In this document: piece by piece, positions 35,515-45,865 of the stretch | Layout: every line of letters starts with the position of its first letter | Position numbering within the stretch: position 1 is the stretch's first letter | From: Sanghuangporus weigelae | Taxonomy: Eukaryota; Basidiomycota; Agaricomycetes; Hymenochaetales; Hymenochaetaceae | Direction: 5' to 3' | Assembly: GCA_033182465.1 (NCBI GenBank) | Contig: CP137328.1 | Span: 558,001 to 622,000, forward strand | Length of the DNA stretch: 64,000 bases | Notes under the pieces: generated by a model | Databases searched by the model: none | The model's input: only the letters and a program-made list of their open reading frames with translations | Told to the model about the DNA's origin: nothing | Position numbers and translations under genes: made by a program

Positions 35515-36585
35515 TTATCTCTGCGCCTGTTGCACTGTACCTGGCTTCAAGTACCTGTGCCATCTCGAAGTCTTCTTTTCTGACGCTTTCTGACTCGCTT
35601 CATAGATTTTCTGCATCTCTTGCATCGCGTTATTCAATCTCCTCTCCGCATCACTGTGCTTGTCCTTTCCCTTTCCTTGAACCTTCAGCTTCTCAGCCTC
35701 TTCCTGAATCTTCACCGATTCCGCTTTTGCTTCTTCAATAATGTTTTCCCTGACGGTAACGCTTCTGTCTCTCCAGTTTCCGTTGAGTTTCTCCCAGAAC
35801 CATCGCCTCCCGTATTCGTCTAGATCTTGTTTAACTTTCTGAATTGCCCTCCAATCGTATATCTCGCTCCAATCTTTCAAAGCTGAACATGCATTGTCTA
35901 CAAGGCAAAGTGCCACCGTGATATCGCCCAAGTTCTCGCATCTCGAAATGACGTAGTCTGTGACAGTTCCGCAGAAACGAACGAATTCCTTGTTCTTATT
36001 GTCTTGTTCTTCATCGAGGCAGCCCCTGGCGCCGAAGCTGCCAGCACCGGCAATAGAGACTTTCCCAGACTCTTCGCAGAACTTGTTCATGGATTCCTCC
36101 CACTCTTCTGTACGTTGCTTCATTTTTCCGGTTGCAGCAAGGAGGTTTCGTTCCGATTGGCGGAGGTTCTCCTTTTCTTCCACTTTAGCCTTTTCATGAA
36201 TCGCCAAGACCTGCTCAAAATTTTTATCAGTTACATCCATTATCTTCAATTTCGCAGCGAAGTCTTCCAAAGCGAGCTTCATACGCTCTATTGCTTGATA
36301 TTTCTTCACAGGAATAATGGCGTTCGCGAATAGAGGATGGACAAGTTGAATTCGGAGAGTCTTGAAGTGTTCGCCCAATCGGTCTCTTGCATCCCTCAGC
36401 GGAATGACTTTGGGCTGGGAATTAGGCCTCTTTTCATTATTCTCCTGTTCCTTCGATCCTCCGCTAGGTTCTTTCCTGTGTGTTTTGAAAATCGTTCCAA
36501 TGGCAGAAGACGTGGCGTCCCCGGGCCTGGTAGCGCTGGAACTGACACTGGTCTTGCGCGATTCAGTACGACTGCCACTCCGCAT
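35515..36585 (-). CDS. Coiled-coil family protein, array copy 3
   Basis: Frame of 356 residues from the ATG at 36585 (MRSGSRTESRKTS). The open frame continues upstream to 36801, but that extension lacks family similarity, so I chose the internal ATG. After a Ser/Arg-rich N-terminus come KRPNSQPKVIPLRDARDRL, LVHPLFANAIIPVKKYQAIERMKLALED, a coiled coil, then EEQDNKNKEFVRFC, LCLVDNACSALKDWSEIYDW and DLDEYGRRW. The C-terminal helix contains EEAKAES and QEMQKIYEASQKASEKK. It is the closest intact relative of the decayed copy at 20864-21699 (shared YxWRAIxK). It has a glycine-bearing insert (about 36035-36060) not seen in copies 1 and 2. Function unknown. Confidence 0.75.
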   Translation of the reverse strand: MRSGSRTESRKTSVSSSATRPGDATSSAIGTIFKTHRKEPSGGSKEQENNEKRPNSQPKVIPLRDARDRLGEHFKTLRIQLVHPLFANAIIPVKKYQAIERMKLALEDFAAKLKIMDVTDKNFEQVLAIHEKAKVEEKENLRQSERNLLAATGKMKQRTEEWEESMNKFCEESGKVSIAGAGSFGARGCLDEEQDNKNKEFVRFCGTVTDYVISRCENLGDITVALCLVDNACSALKDWSEIYDWRAIQKVKQDLDEYGRRWFWEKLNGNWRDRSVTVRENIIEEAKAESVKIQEEAEKLKVQGKGKDKHSDAERRLNNAMQEMQKIYEASQKASEKKTSRWHRYLKPGTVQQAQR

Positions 36586-37494
36586 AATTATAAAACTTTG
36601 CTTTACAGAGTGATTGCGCAGTCCAACAGTTCTCAGGGACAATCTTCTGCTGTTCGCGAGTAAGATAGACAGATATATAGAAGACCAAGTATTAAACGTC
36701 GGGAGGTCTTTCGTATGTACAATGTGTGTCAGTCTCAAATATGCAGGCTGCCTGCAAAGCAAACAAGTTGTGAGGAGATGAATGCTTTGCGATGTTGACA
36801 AATACGTTTCCTTGAAAAGGGGCGAAGTGGCAGAGAGGCAAAGGAGCTGCGAATTTCGACATAGATTTTGTTAGTCCAGCAATTTTGCAGTGTTGAATTT
36901 TGAGGGTTTTCGTCAGCCACTTCCTTTTCTGGTACCATATAGTCGCATCAGCCCGCCGTTCGCCACCTCGGTCTCTTACTTACTATTCAATTCACAGACT
37001 GAGGTGAGCGGATTATTTTCCTTGTTACACTGGTTTCTCATTCTTAATAGAATTATACTATCACACAGGTACATTCGGTTATACAGTCTTTTACTATTCA
37101 CAGATTGAGAATTATACTATCACACAGATTTCAAGATGCAGTACCTCAACATCTCACCTTTGCTACTAGCCTTATCCGAAGCTGGATCGTTCTTTGCTCA
37201 TGCTGCACGATGCCGTGTACTACTTATGGAGAATGATGAAAAGAGTTTGGTGCATCGTTCTGGATCCTATGGAATGCGTTGAATCTGCGACGCTTTCTGC
37301 TAGCTATTACTACTTACTGGCATTAGTCACGGACTGCTCCGAGACTGTGGTGCTCATTCTACTCCTCGTGGATATCAGTAAAATTTCTCTCGGAGCACTT
37401 TTTTTCTAACTAATCTCCAAGCCCAAGCTATCTGAGATTTGTAGTCGACCATCATGATTCGAATGCCTTTATCACTGGTTTTCTCAAGTGCATT
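36586..37494. other. Upstream flank of coiled-coil copy 3 and spacer
   Basis: Only faint traces of the promoter similarity seen for copies 1 and 2 remain here. A short direct repeat (AATTATACTATCACACAG) occurs at about 37049-37067 and 37110-37127. No gene is supported. Confidence 0.4.
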
Positions 37495-38210
37495 CTAATT
37501 CGGAGATTTATTCTTTGAGCGCTTTTGCAGCTTCTTCTTGAGCTGAGCCATCTCTGCCATCGACTTGTTCATCTCGCGTGTTGGGTCGGATGCTTTCATA
37601 GCCTTATCATAGGCGACCTCCCAACCCAAAGCTTTACGACGAATCCATTTCACCGCCTCCACTGCTCTTTCAGCTGCTCGAATATCCAAGCCATGACCTT
37701 CATTCTTGGGCGGGTTATCCTTCCACCACTCAAGGTCACTCTCGAGCTCCTTGGCTTGTTTCCATCCGTACATTTGGAGCTGGATCTCGAGACACTGGAT
37801 ATGTTTCCCGTAAGGTAAAGAGCAAAGACCATAGAATCCAAAGATTTTGCAATGTTGACGATAGTGTTCGTGTCATCAACGAAGGCCTTTGTGGCCTGCT
37901 TTTCCTTCTGAATAGACTCTCGGCGGCTCGAGGGCTTTTCTTGTCATTTTCCACCGCTCTATGCAACTCTTCACGTCCTTCACCTACGTGCTTCTGAGAC
38001 TCTCTCTGTTTATCTGCGGCGGCCTCTTCTGAGCTGTCGAATTTCCCATTGTTTCCGACCTCTTCCAAAACTTCTGTGGCCCTCTCGCAATCTCGCAAAG
38101 CGACGACAACGTCGACCATCGCATAGCGGATGATCTTAAATGCTTCGCTTTTTCAGCTTGCGTTCTGCATTTTTCAAAGGGAGTATCGGCCTCAATAGCG
38201 GTGGTCAATT
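37495..38210 (-). pseudogene. Decayed coiled-coil family member, array copy 4
   Basis: Family-like sequence is spread over three frames. From upstream: VVALRDCERATEVLEEVG with a Glu/Lys-rich helix (38119 to about 37930), then KQATKAFVDDTNTIVNIAKSL in a second frame (about 37910-37840), then CLEIQLQMYGWKQAKELESDLEWW and a Lys-rich tail ending KRSKNKSPN in a third (about 37800-37495). At least two frameshifts separate the pieces. The block order matches copies 1-3. Same strand and spacing as the array, so it is the oldest or least constrained tandem copy. Confidence 0.7.
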
Positions 38211-39644
38211 CCTCGTGGTATAAAACAAAGAAAAATTATGCTTGTAAATTCATATTCTTTTTTTATCAAAAAAACACATTTTTGCTCCGAAGTCCGGCTT
38301 GTTCTTCCTGGGATTCGTCCCGGCCCCTTTCTTCTGTACGGGTTACTAGGCATATCTAAGAGAAATCGAGTATTAACACGACGTTCAAAAACTAGTTGAG
38401 CCGGGAAATAACAAATGTCTCGGTCTTATAAATACAACTTGTTTTGCACATTGTATTTATACTTTCTCCTGTCCCGCCGTAGTGTAGAACCCACCGAGTT
38501 TGCTTCAACGGGCGGCTCACGGAGTAAACCGGCTTCCATTGTCAGATGAAAATCGACAGATCAAAGTAGCAGAATTACCGAGCAGGAGGCGCCAAAACCA
38601 AGAATGTATTGAGTTATCATATGGGTAGCGGATGTTACGAATCAATGTGTCCGGACTCAGATATGTGCAAACAATACTTTTTGCTCCACGACTTGAAGTG
38701 AGGATATGTGCTACGAATCCGGGAGATGCATTGTCGCAAACTTACCTATGAGACCTGATTCATTGCGTATCTCATTCCACAATATGAGAGAGTAAGCCTT
38801 GGTCAGGCTCGAGTTTCAGAGATGCCTTGTCATGCAGCATTGAGGATAGAAGGTAAAAATCATGTCACAATGTACCATCAGTAGACATGCGGTTCACCAA
38901 AGGGAAATATAAATATCGCCAAAGCTGACGCGATGATACGAACCAGGATACGGCAGCAAATGTGTCGAGCTCATACCGCGCTTCTTCACCACTTCATTCG
39001 GCCAAATTCTGATGACAAACACTCACGAGCTATATATGCACAAGAGCAATCCCTAAATATAATTTACAATGACCGAAAAAGAAGGAATCAATACTTCACG
39101 AACATCAAACACCCAGAAGTCACCAAATCGGCTACGTATAAACTATTGACATCAGCAACAAAACTTTGTAATACTGTACACGCGATCTCTCAATTCACAC
39201 AAGTCCAAGGAAAGGGGAGGAACAGAGTAAAATAAGGGGTAATGTAAGACAAGGTGAAAGCGGAAAGTACTGTGCGAGTAGAGCGTCGCAACAAAGAGTT
39301 CTTTCTTGAGATGGGATTGAAGGCGGGAAGGAAAAAGGAAGACAGGCGGAGAAATTTGAATGAACTTGGGATGACTTTGTGACGCAAGCAAAGCAGACAA
39401 CGGAGCACGATATACAGCGAAGCGATAATAGCAAGGACGATACGACGATACGACGAGCAGGAGATGGAGAGAGAAACGAGAACAGAATATATTTTATATT
39501 GAAATGTGTTTGTGATTGAAAGCAGAAGATGGGATGGACGAATTACATTCAGAGCGCCGACGAGTATGTTCCTCAAGAATAATCCAAGGCGAAAGCAACA
39601 GACAAGATGTTGGCGGAAGTGTAAGCGACTCGGATGACGATTGC
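38211..39644. other. Intergenic region, no assignable gene
   Basis: Open frames are short and unrecognised. The part from about 39200 to 39540 is purine-rich on the plus strand, which gives spurious long frames, and probably represents the 3' flank of the FHA-domain gene. No repeat or RNA gene was identified. Confidence 0.45.
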
Positions 39645-42526
39645 TCACAGCACATACGCGAGTGTAATCCACGTCAGCGCTGCACCGAGGCTCGTGTACC
39701 CTGCAGCGGCAGCTACCGTCATCACTGCCTTGCTCTTCCTTGCATCATCACCCGTCCTCAGTCGCTTTGCTGGACGCACATCCGGTCTCACAGACGTCTC
39801 GTAGAACGAACGAATCCTCTCCTTCGCCGCGGCTCGACGGACTTGCAGGTCAAGACCCTCTGCGAGACCAATGCATTCTAGATCGTCCTTCCCGAGCGTG
39901 CAGAGGTCATCCGTACGTTTTCGCTTGCCACCCGTTTGTGAAGAAGTCTCGGAGTGATCGATGATGGGCTCTTTGGATGGCTGGGCTGCTTGAACGCCAC
40001 ATTCGGTGTGATGTGGATCGGTTTCTCGTACGTCCATTTTTGCGACTAAGGCCTCCATGAGACCCGACAAGCGGCGCATCTCTGGGAACACAATAACAAA
40101 GATCAACTGCTATTCGGGCCACCTAAAGGATATAAAGCGCTTACCCTCTCTCATCGACTCCATCTCCTTTCTGGCTTCATCGATCGACGCAGCAGACGCG
40201 GAGGAAGAAGCACTAGCAGAAGCAGTAGCCATAGAAGCTGCCATGAGAGCGCTCCCCTGAATCTCTTTCATACGAGTCTCAAGAGAGCGTACTCTGGCTC
40301 GGAGCGCACCCACGGTCGGCGTGTGCCTCGCATCAACGTACTAAAGGAGACAAACTTAGTTATAAGCAGATGCGATAAGTATGCACACATACCTTATCGG
40401 CATGTGAACGTCCTGATCGTCCGAAAGGCCCTGGAGGATTGGGTGTAGGCGACATGAGGGTAGGTCCAAGACGTGCTCCGGATCGCTTTGTGCGTCTTCC
40501 GATGCTCACAGGGCTCGGTATCGGACCGTACGCAAGCTCCAATCGGGCCATTTTTGCGTGCCTCCGCTCAGAGTGGGCGTCTGAGGCAGAAGGTGTAGTA
40601 AGGCCGCCCATCGTACGTTTGTTGTCTGGTGTCACAGGCATTGACGGTAATGGAGATACTTGAACTTCAGCGTCTTGCTGAGAATCATGGTGCTGAAAAG
40701 CGTCATTATCTTGCTGTTCGCCTTCTTGAAGTTGTTCATCCTCTCGTTCATGACAACGGCAGTATTGCTCCTCTTGAGGCGCTGATTGTAGTCCGGTATC
40801 GTGTCCAAACCCGTCGATCGCGCCACTCGCACGGAAGGCAGGACTTGCGGCACGGCTAGTAGTTGGAGAGATGTCCATTGACTTGATGTCATCTTCTTCT
40901 GCAGCCTTCGCCTTGACACTGTGCTCCGCAGAACCACTTTCCGGTGCCGGCAGATTATTAGAGCTGTCCGTAGTATTGCAAAGCTGAGTCTCGTTCCTGG
41001 CTTCATCATGCAGCTCTGTGGTAAAGCCGTCCAGCTCACTCAGTTCGAGTCCGAGTTGGTTTTGTGGATGAGATGGCTCCTGCCATGGGAACATGGAACA
41101 AGAAGCTCCATCTTCTTCACCGCCAGTGGACCGCAGTAACTCAGCAATCGCCGAGGAACCTAGGGAAGTACTCAAGGGCTCAGGTCCAACCGGTGTGGGA
41201 GCCGGCATATTAGCCTCATCAGAACCATTCCTACGGTCGGCGTCAACCACCCGGACATCCTCGTCTATAGCCACCTTATATTCGCTTGTACCTGAGCAGC
41301 TCGGGCTCGTATTATTAAAGATGCCGAGCTCACGAAGAGACGGTAACCGGAAGATAGCAGACCGGATGCTGGGTATTGGTGGCAGAATAGAGCGCAAGGC
41401 AGTCGTGGCAGTTAATGTTCGATTCAGGTCGAACACACCTGAAGCAGACCCGACATCGTCGGCGATCCGGCTGCCTACAACCAGGCTCTCGCGCGACGCA
41501 GAAGCAGAGATCATTCCGTCAAGTCGAAGAGGAACGTGAGAAACTACTGGCGAGTTTGCCGGGGAAGTCCTAGTTTGGCTCCGGGCGTCATCCTCTTCCT
41601 CATCATCGCCCGATGATGAAATGGAGTAAGCATCATCTTCCGTATCCGATGCTCCAGCGGACTCGATGAATAATCCATAACGGTTGGGTGGGGGAGTGGT
41701 AGGTCGGGCGCCAGTGTCGTACAGGAACGTAACCCTTATAGCAACAGGTTTCCAGTCCTACGAAGCGACTATTAGCCAAAATCTAATACAAAAAGATGAT
41801 CAAACGGGAAGTACCTTCTCGTCTCGGTTAACCGGTTTGCCAAGAAGGATGGTGTCGCCTGCGCGTAGGGTGTAATGCCTACGTGGTTTCAGCTTTTCCG
41901 GTAGCAGACCATCGAAGTCAACTCCTCCCAGATACGTCCCGTGCATTGAGCCAAGGTCCATAACGGTGACCTACGAAGGTCGAGAAGTATCATGTCAGCG
42001 TGAATGTACGAGAGTGTGTTACAAATAGAGTGCGATTTGAGCGATTATCGGAGAGAAGAACGCGATGATCAACGCCACCAAAACGAGCCTACCGCAAAAT
42101 GGATGGACTTGCAAGAATGAGGCAGAACTTACCGAGCCATCCACCGCAAAACTTATCCGAGCATGTCTTCGACTCATTACGGGGCTGCTGAACGCCGCAC
42201 GCGCAGCGCCGCCCGCGGCGATATATATGCGACCTGATCTACTTGCGTTGCTGGTGCGGAAGAAGTCGACCGCCTGATGCACCCCACGAATCAGTTTATA
42301 CTCCCTGTGTATGTCTCCTTCAGACGACATATCGTCGCAGGAGAGAGTGACGCCTGTAGCAAACGCAAAGCAAGTGTATCAGTAAAATGAACGATCCCCT
42401 ATTCGATAACGAGTCAACTGCACCTGTTACGACACGAGCGTCGCCGTCGTCGACAGCATTGACGTTGGATACGCTGAGGGGTTCATCGATTGACGATGAC
42501 CTGCGCAGCCTATCTGAGATGGACAT
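39645..42526 (-). CDS. FHA-domain protein with C-terminal tail anchor
   Basis: Predicted phosphothreonine-binding protein held on a membrane. The ATG at 42526 opens MSISDRLRRSSS. The FHA domain is split over exons: SPVMSRRHARISF (about 42195-42155), DLGSMHGTYLGGVDF (about 41960-41910) and LRAGDTILLGKPVN. A long Ser-rich disordered middle includes repeated MPVTPDNK- and SPTPNPPGPFG-type motifs. A coiled coil (VGALRARVRSLETRMKEIQ, about 40310-40250) follows, then a basic KRKR patch, and finally AAAAGYTSLGAALTWITLAYVL at the very C-terminus, a tail-anchor segment. FHA plus coiled coil plus tail anchor is the layout of SLMAP and yeast Far9/Far10 in STRIPAK complexes. Orthology is a guess, and other FHA proteins are possible. 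Confidence 0.83.
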
Positions 42527-43913
42527 GGTGGGAGGGAGAGGAATGAAAGGCCGTCGTCGCAGTCGCAACAACCTTGGATGTGAATGAGTGACCGCCACAA
42601 GAGGGTCTCCATTTTTGGCATATCACGTCTTACATAAACAATAGCCTGCATTCCCTGATTTAGTAATGTGCTTGGACGTGACTCGGTAATCAGCCCACTC
42701 CTCAGGCTGGCCACGCTGACCGCCGTCATTATGATGTCGCTCCGTTCCCGGCGCTTTTGGACTAATACCATGTCGAATCCACTCGCCGACGTTTGCTCTG
42801 TCCTCGCGCTTTCATGCTTAGAAGTCATGACCGGGATCTGTTATGATATCGCTTCAATTCGTGTGTTTGACCTGCAAGTTTATCTCTCTACATAACTTAA
42901 ATGTACTATCGCAGGACATTCTTGCACACAATGCATTTGGCCATACTCTTCCTGCGTTTGCTGCCCGCAGAGTTGCTGTTCATGCCGTAAAGAATCTTCC
43001 GTTGGTCCAGTCCATCTACCAGACGATCCTTACGTGGGTCAGGAAGCCAATGTTCGCTCAGCTCAACCAGAACCCCATGTTGCTCCGGATTTTTCTGCCC
43101 CCACGGGATAATCTCTGGATTCTGATGTCGACTAGGTGATTGCATTCAGCTTCTGATTGCATCTAGCTTGACCGAGCTTCAAGGCGCACGTCATTGAAGA
43201 GACTCATTACCCTGACTAAACTAAGAGGGCACGATATTCGTCTTTCGAGATCCTACTTTTTTCTCCACGGTTCGCATCCGCCTTTTTGTCACACCCTTTC
43301 CTGTTATCTCAACTATTATCTCAACCTGCCTAGATGATAACAGCACTCGTACATTTTTTGCACGAATGTCCAGTGGAGAACACATCGCAGGGAGTTCAGA
43401 TACGACGTCAAGCCTCTGTTGCATGCACTTGCATTTACTTACAATGGACTTGTACACTCATATGCTGTTTTCAAACCTTCAAAGGAATATAAGAACGAAG
43501 CAGTGCATATACTGAAAGGAATGACACTTCACCCAGGTCTATGAATAGAAGTAGAAGACTGAGGTGTTACAGCGAGCAGTAGGCGGGATATAAAGGGGAC
43601 AGAAAAGGAAACAGTGCAGTCCAGATCATAACGCAGTCCAGATCAAAACACACTCAACATTTTCAACATCAATGAGACGCTAGTATTCTGAAAATGCGTC
43701 CTACTTGAGATCCTGGAGTCAGTTGAAAGCAATTGGAAAGGCAGAAGTTGTCAAATGTGACTTTTCAATTGCCGCAGAAGCTTATAACTCTTCGTGCATC
43801 CGAAGAGAGCGCTTTATTCGATTGAATTCCCTTTAAATCCCCCACAACTCCCAAAAAAATTCGTGCTGTGCATTTCACAGCTTTATACAACAATAAATGG
43901 ATGGAAAAAGGCT
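42527..43913. other. Intergenic region between the FHA gene and tRNA-Glu
   Basis: No gene is supported. Frames near 42668-43145 on both strands are short and unrecognised. Near 43587-43596 there is a TATA-like GATATAAAGG followed by two copies of GCAGTCCAGATCA (43616-43628 and 43633-43645), which look promoter-like but precede no open frame. Confidence 0.4.
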
Positions 43914-43998
43914 TCGGATACGGGGAATCGAACCCCGAGCTGCCGCGTTTCACAACATCCTTGAGAGGCGGCAATGTTAGCCGTTACACCATATCCGA
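43914..43998 (-). tRNA. tRNA-Glu (anticodon CTC) with a short intron
   Basis: Read on the minus strand, the ends TCGGATA and TATCCGA form a perfect 7-bp acceptor stem. The D arm is TGGTGTAACGGCTAACA. The anticodon stem GCCGC/GCGGC holds the loop C-T-CTC-A, giving anticodon CTC (codon GAG). An intron of about 14 nt follows the base 3' of the anticodon, the standard eukaryotic position. The T arm GGGGTTCGATTCCCC has a perfect 5-bp stem and the TTCGATT loop. The A and B box promoter sequences appear intact, so the gene is probably active. Confidence 0.95.
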
Positions 43999-44418
43999 CT
44001 TATAAGTAAGTATTATTGGCCACTAACAATATTATAGTATATTACGAGACACCAAGTCGACGAAAGAAAGAAGGTCATGACCTTCAACATGAACGCCCCC
44101 GAAGTCCGTGAGGTGATAGAGCACGTCGTGACAAAAGCATGCTCGACGGCGGACATCACTGCAGTGGCGCGTATACTATCTTCCCAGACTGCAGCCTCTT
44201 ATCCCTCTACTTCAACCTTTCTCATCGATCGGCACAAAGCTCCCTGGTTCATCCGTGCTATAATGTGATCCAGGAATACTTGACCACTTCCAACCGTAGC
44301 TTTCGCTTCTCCAGGTCAAATTGAAGAAGCAGAGCAAATAAATCAGTCAATACAGTTCATTGGTGCCTCAAATACTGGATCCAGACCTTTATTATCAGGA
44401 CCCTCGCAACTGGTGAAC

Positions 44419-44501
44419 TTCATCCGGGATCTGGAGGCCGACTTATGCAGAAATTGATTCCATATTTGAGAGGTGACAATGTAAGCCATTACAGTCTTCG
44501 A
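44419..44501 (-). pseudogene. Degenerate tRNA-Glu relic
   Basis: Plus-strand TTTGAGAGGTGACAATG (44465-44481) and the bases up to about 44501 match the 5' half of the intact tRNA at 43914-43998 (TTGAGAGGCGGCAATG and on) with scattered changes. The preceding bases match the T-arm and intron part only weakly. The T stem and acceptor stem no longer pair. A second copy of the 5' half lies inverted at about 49168-49205. Confidence 0.6.
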
Positions 44502-44761
44502 CTTCGTGTAAATATGCACACAAAAAGAAGTTTGAAAGAAGGGGACGCTTTTGTAGTCTTCCTGTATTGGGACAGAGCAATAGAACATTAGAAGGGTAAC
44601 CTATCGGTCGGTCGATGTGGCTTTGTAGACATGACTCGCAAAAACAGATAACATATTATGAAACGCAGTTCTTCTACATTGTCCACAATAATAGCGACGG
44701 TATCCTCTTCTATACAATACATTTGTTGCCATAATTAAATTGATCTCGAAACAAAAATCCA

Positions 44762-45865
44762 CTAAATGTCAGAAGAACCAAGCATGGTCTCGTATCTATC
44801 ACTAGGCTTCCTGGTTTCGAGATACTTGCTTTTTTTAAACGCCCTGTGTGGTTTCATTCTATCCTGACGTCGGGATTCAGTTTCCTCATCCTTAGCATGT
44901 TCAAAACCAATTCTTTCCCAGATTGGACGTTTCTTCTTCTTCTCTGCTCCCGATGCACTCGTAGGCACATTTGAGCTCATGGAGTCCTCACTTTTATAAT
45001 CAAATTCTTCATAGAATCTCCTTGTATGACGTGTTGGCGTGGATGCCGGAGCCGCTGATGATGCTGGTTCACGTCTTTTAGGAAGAGGCGGAGGGGCACT
45101 TTGCACCGACCTAGTTTTCGTCTGCCCTGCAGTCCCTTTATTAGGCAGATCCCGCTGATGTGACTTATCCGTAGTGTCTGCGGAAACAGGCTTCCCCGTA
45201 ATTAGAGAAGTCGGAGTCGCTTTTCGAAGTGGACTCGATACAGACGGACGCGAGTCCACGCTTGTCCCCGAAGGTACAGCGGGTGCCGGCAGATGAGGAA
45301 ACTTGTGGTTTGAACCTCGATCTACTCCGTCATCTAGCGCAGGTATGCTGCCCTTGCGCGGCAAGCTGACCGGACTCTCTACAAAACGGCCTGGAGATAG
45401 CTGTCGCCGCGAGCTGAAACCGCCTCCGTCGTACGCGTTATCCATTTGTCTTCCGCGATGCGATACAACACTTCCAGTACCTTCAGACTGCCTTTCGGCT
45501 GCCTTTGAATGTACTGAACTTCCGTCGCGAAGTGGACTGGGCGAGAGTGGCCGCGTGCTGGGCCTTGGGCTCGGTGCACGAGTATGTTCTCGGTGCGAGT
45601 CTCGATGACCTGTATCGCTTACTTCATGTGTGTGTGTGCTGTCCCGGCGAGTATGGCTATCCGCAGACCGCTCTCGAGGCGAGCTATTACCAGTTCCGTT
45701 GTTATCTACAGCATTCATTCTTGTAACATCTTGGGCTCTACCTCGCGTCGGTCTCTCACGACGACGATAAAAAGTGTTTTTTGCTCTGTTAATATTAAGC
45801 TCCAACCCCGGGTACTCCGCTGTAGGTTTGCTCGAGCCATCCTTGTTTCCGTCGTTGAGAGACAT
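44762..45865 (-). CDS. Disordered Ser/Pro/Arg-rich protein, unrecognised
   Basis: Uninterrupted frame of 367 residues (ATG at 45865, MSLNDGNKDGSSKP). Composition is dominated by Ser, Arg, Pro, Thr and Asp, with no predicted fold. A PPPLPKRREP motif resembles an SH3-binding site. The C-terminus is more ordered and basic (KKKKRPIWERIGFEHAKDEE, then SRRQDRMKPHRAFKKSKYLE and YETMLGSSDI). I do not recognise a family. Two partial copies in the window (49228-49600 direct, 48843-48984 inverted) preserve the same frame over long stretches, which supports it having been a coding gene. Whether this copy is expressed is unknown. Confidence 0.55.
   Translation of the reverse strand: MSLNDGNKDGSSKPTAEYPGLELNINRAKNTFYRRRERPTRGRAQDVTRMNAVDNNGTGNSSPRERSADSHTRRDSTHTHEVSDTGHRDSHREHTRAPSPRPSTRPLSPSPLRDGSSVHSKAAERQSEGTGSVVSHRGRQMDNAYDGGGFSSRRQLSPGRFVESPVSLPRKGSIPALDDGVDRGSNHKFPHLPAPAVPSGTSVDSRPSVSSPLRKATPTSLITGKPVSADTTDKSHQRDLPNKGTAGQTKTRSVQSAPPPLPKRREPASSAAPASTPTRHTRRFYEEFDYKSEDSMSSNVPTSASGAEKKKKRPIWERIGFEHAKDEETESRRQDRMKPHRAFKKSKYLETRKPSDRYETMLGSSDI

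Noticed and set aside
36586-36801. 72-residue N-terminal extension of coiled-coil copy 3
   Set aside because: The other copies begin with a short basic His/Ser-rich segment directly before the family core. The extension covers the presumed promoter and has no counterpart.
44077-44268. 63-codon plus-strand frame next to the tRNA-Glu gene
   Set aside because: Short, no recognised motif, overlapped by another frame of equal length, and no splice continuation found.
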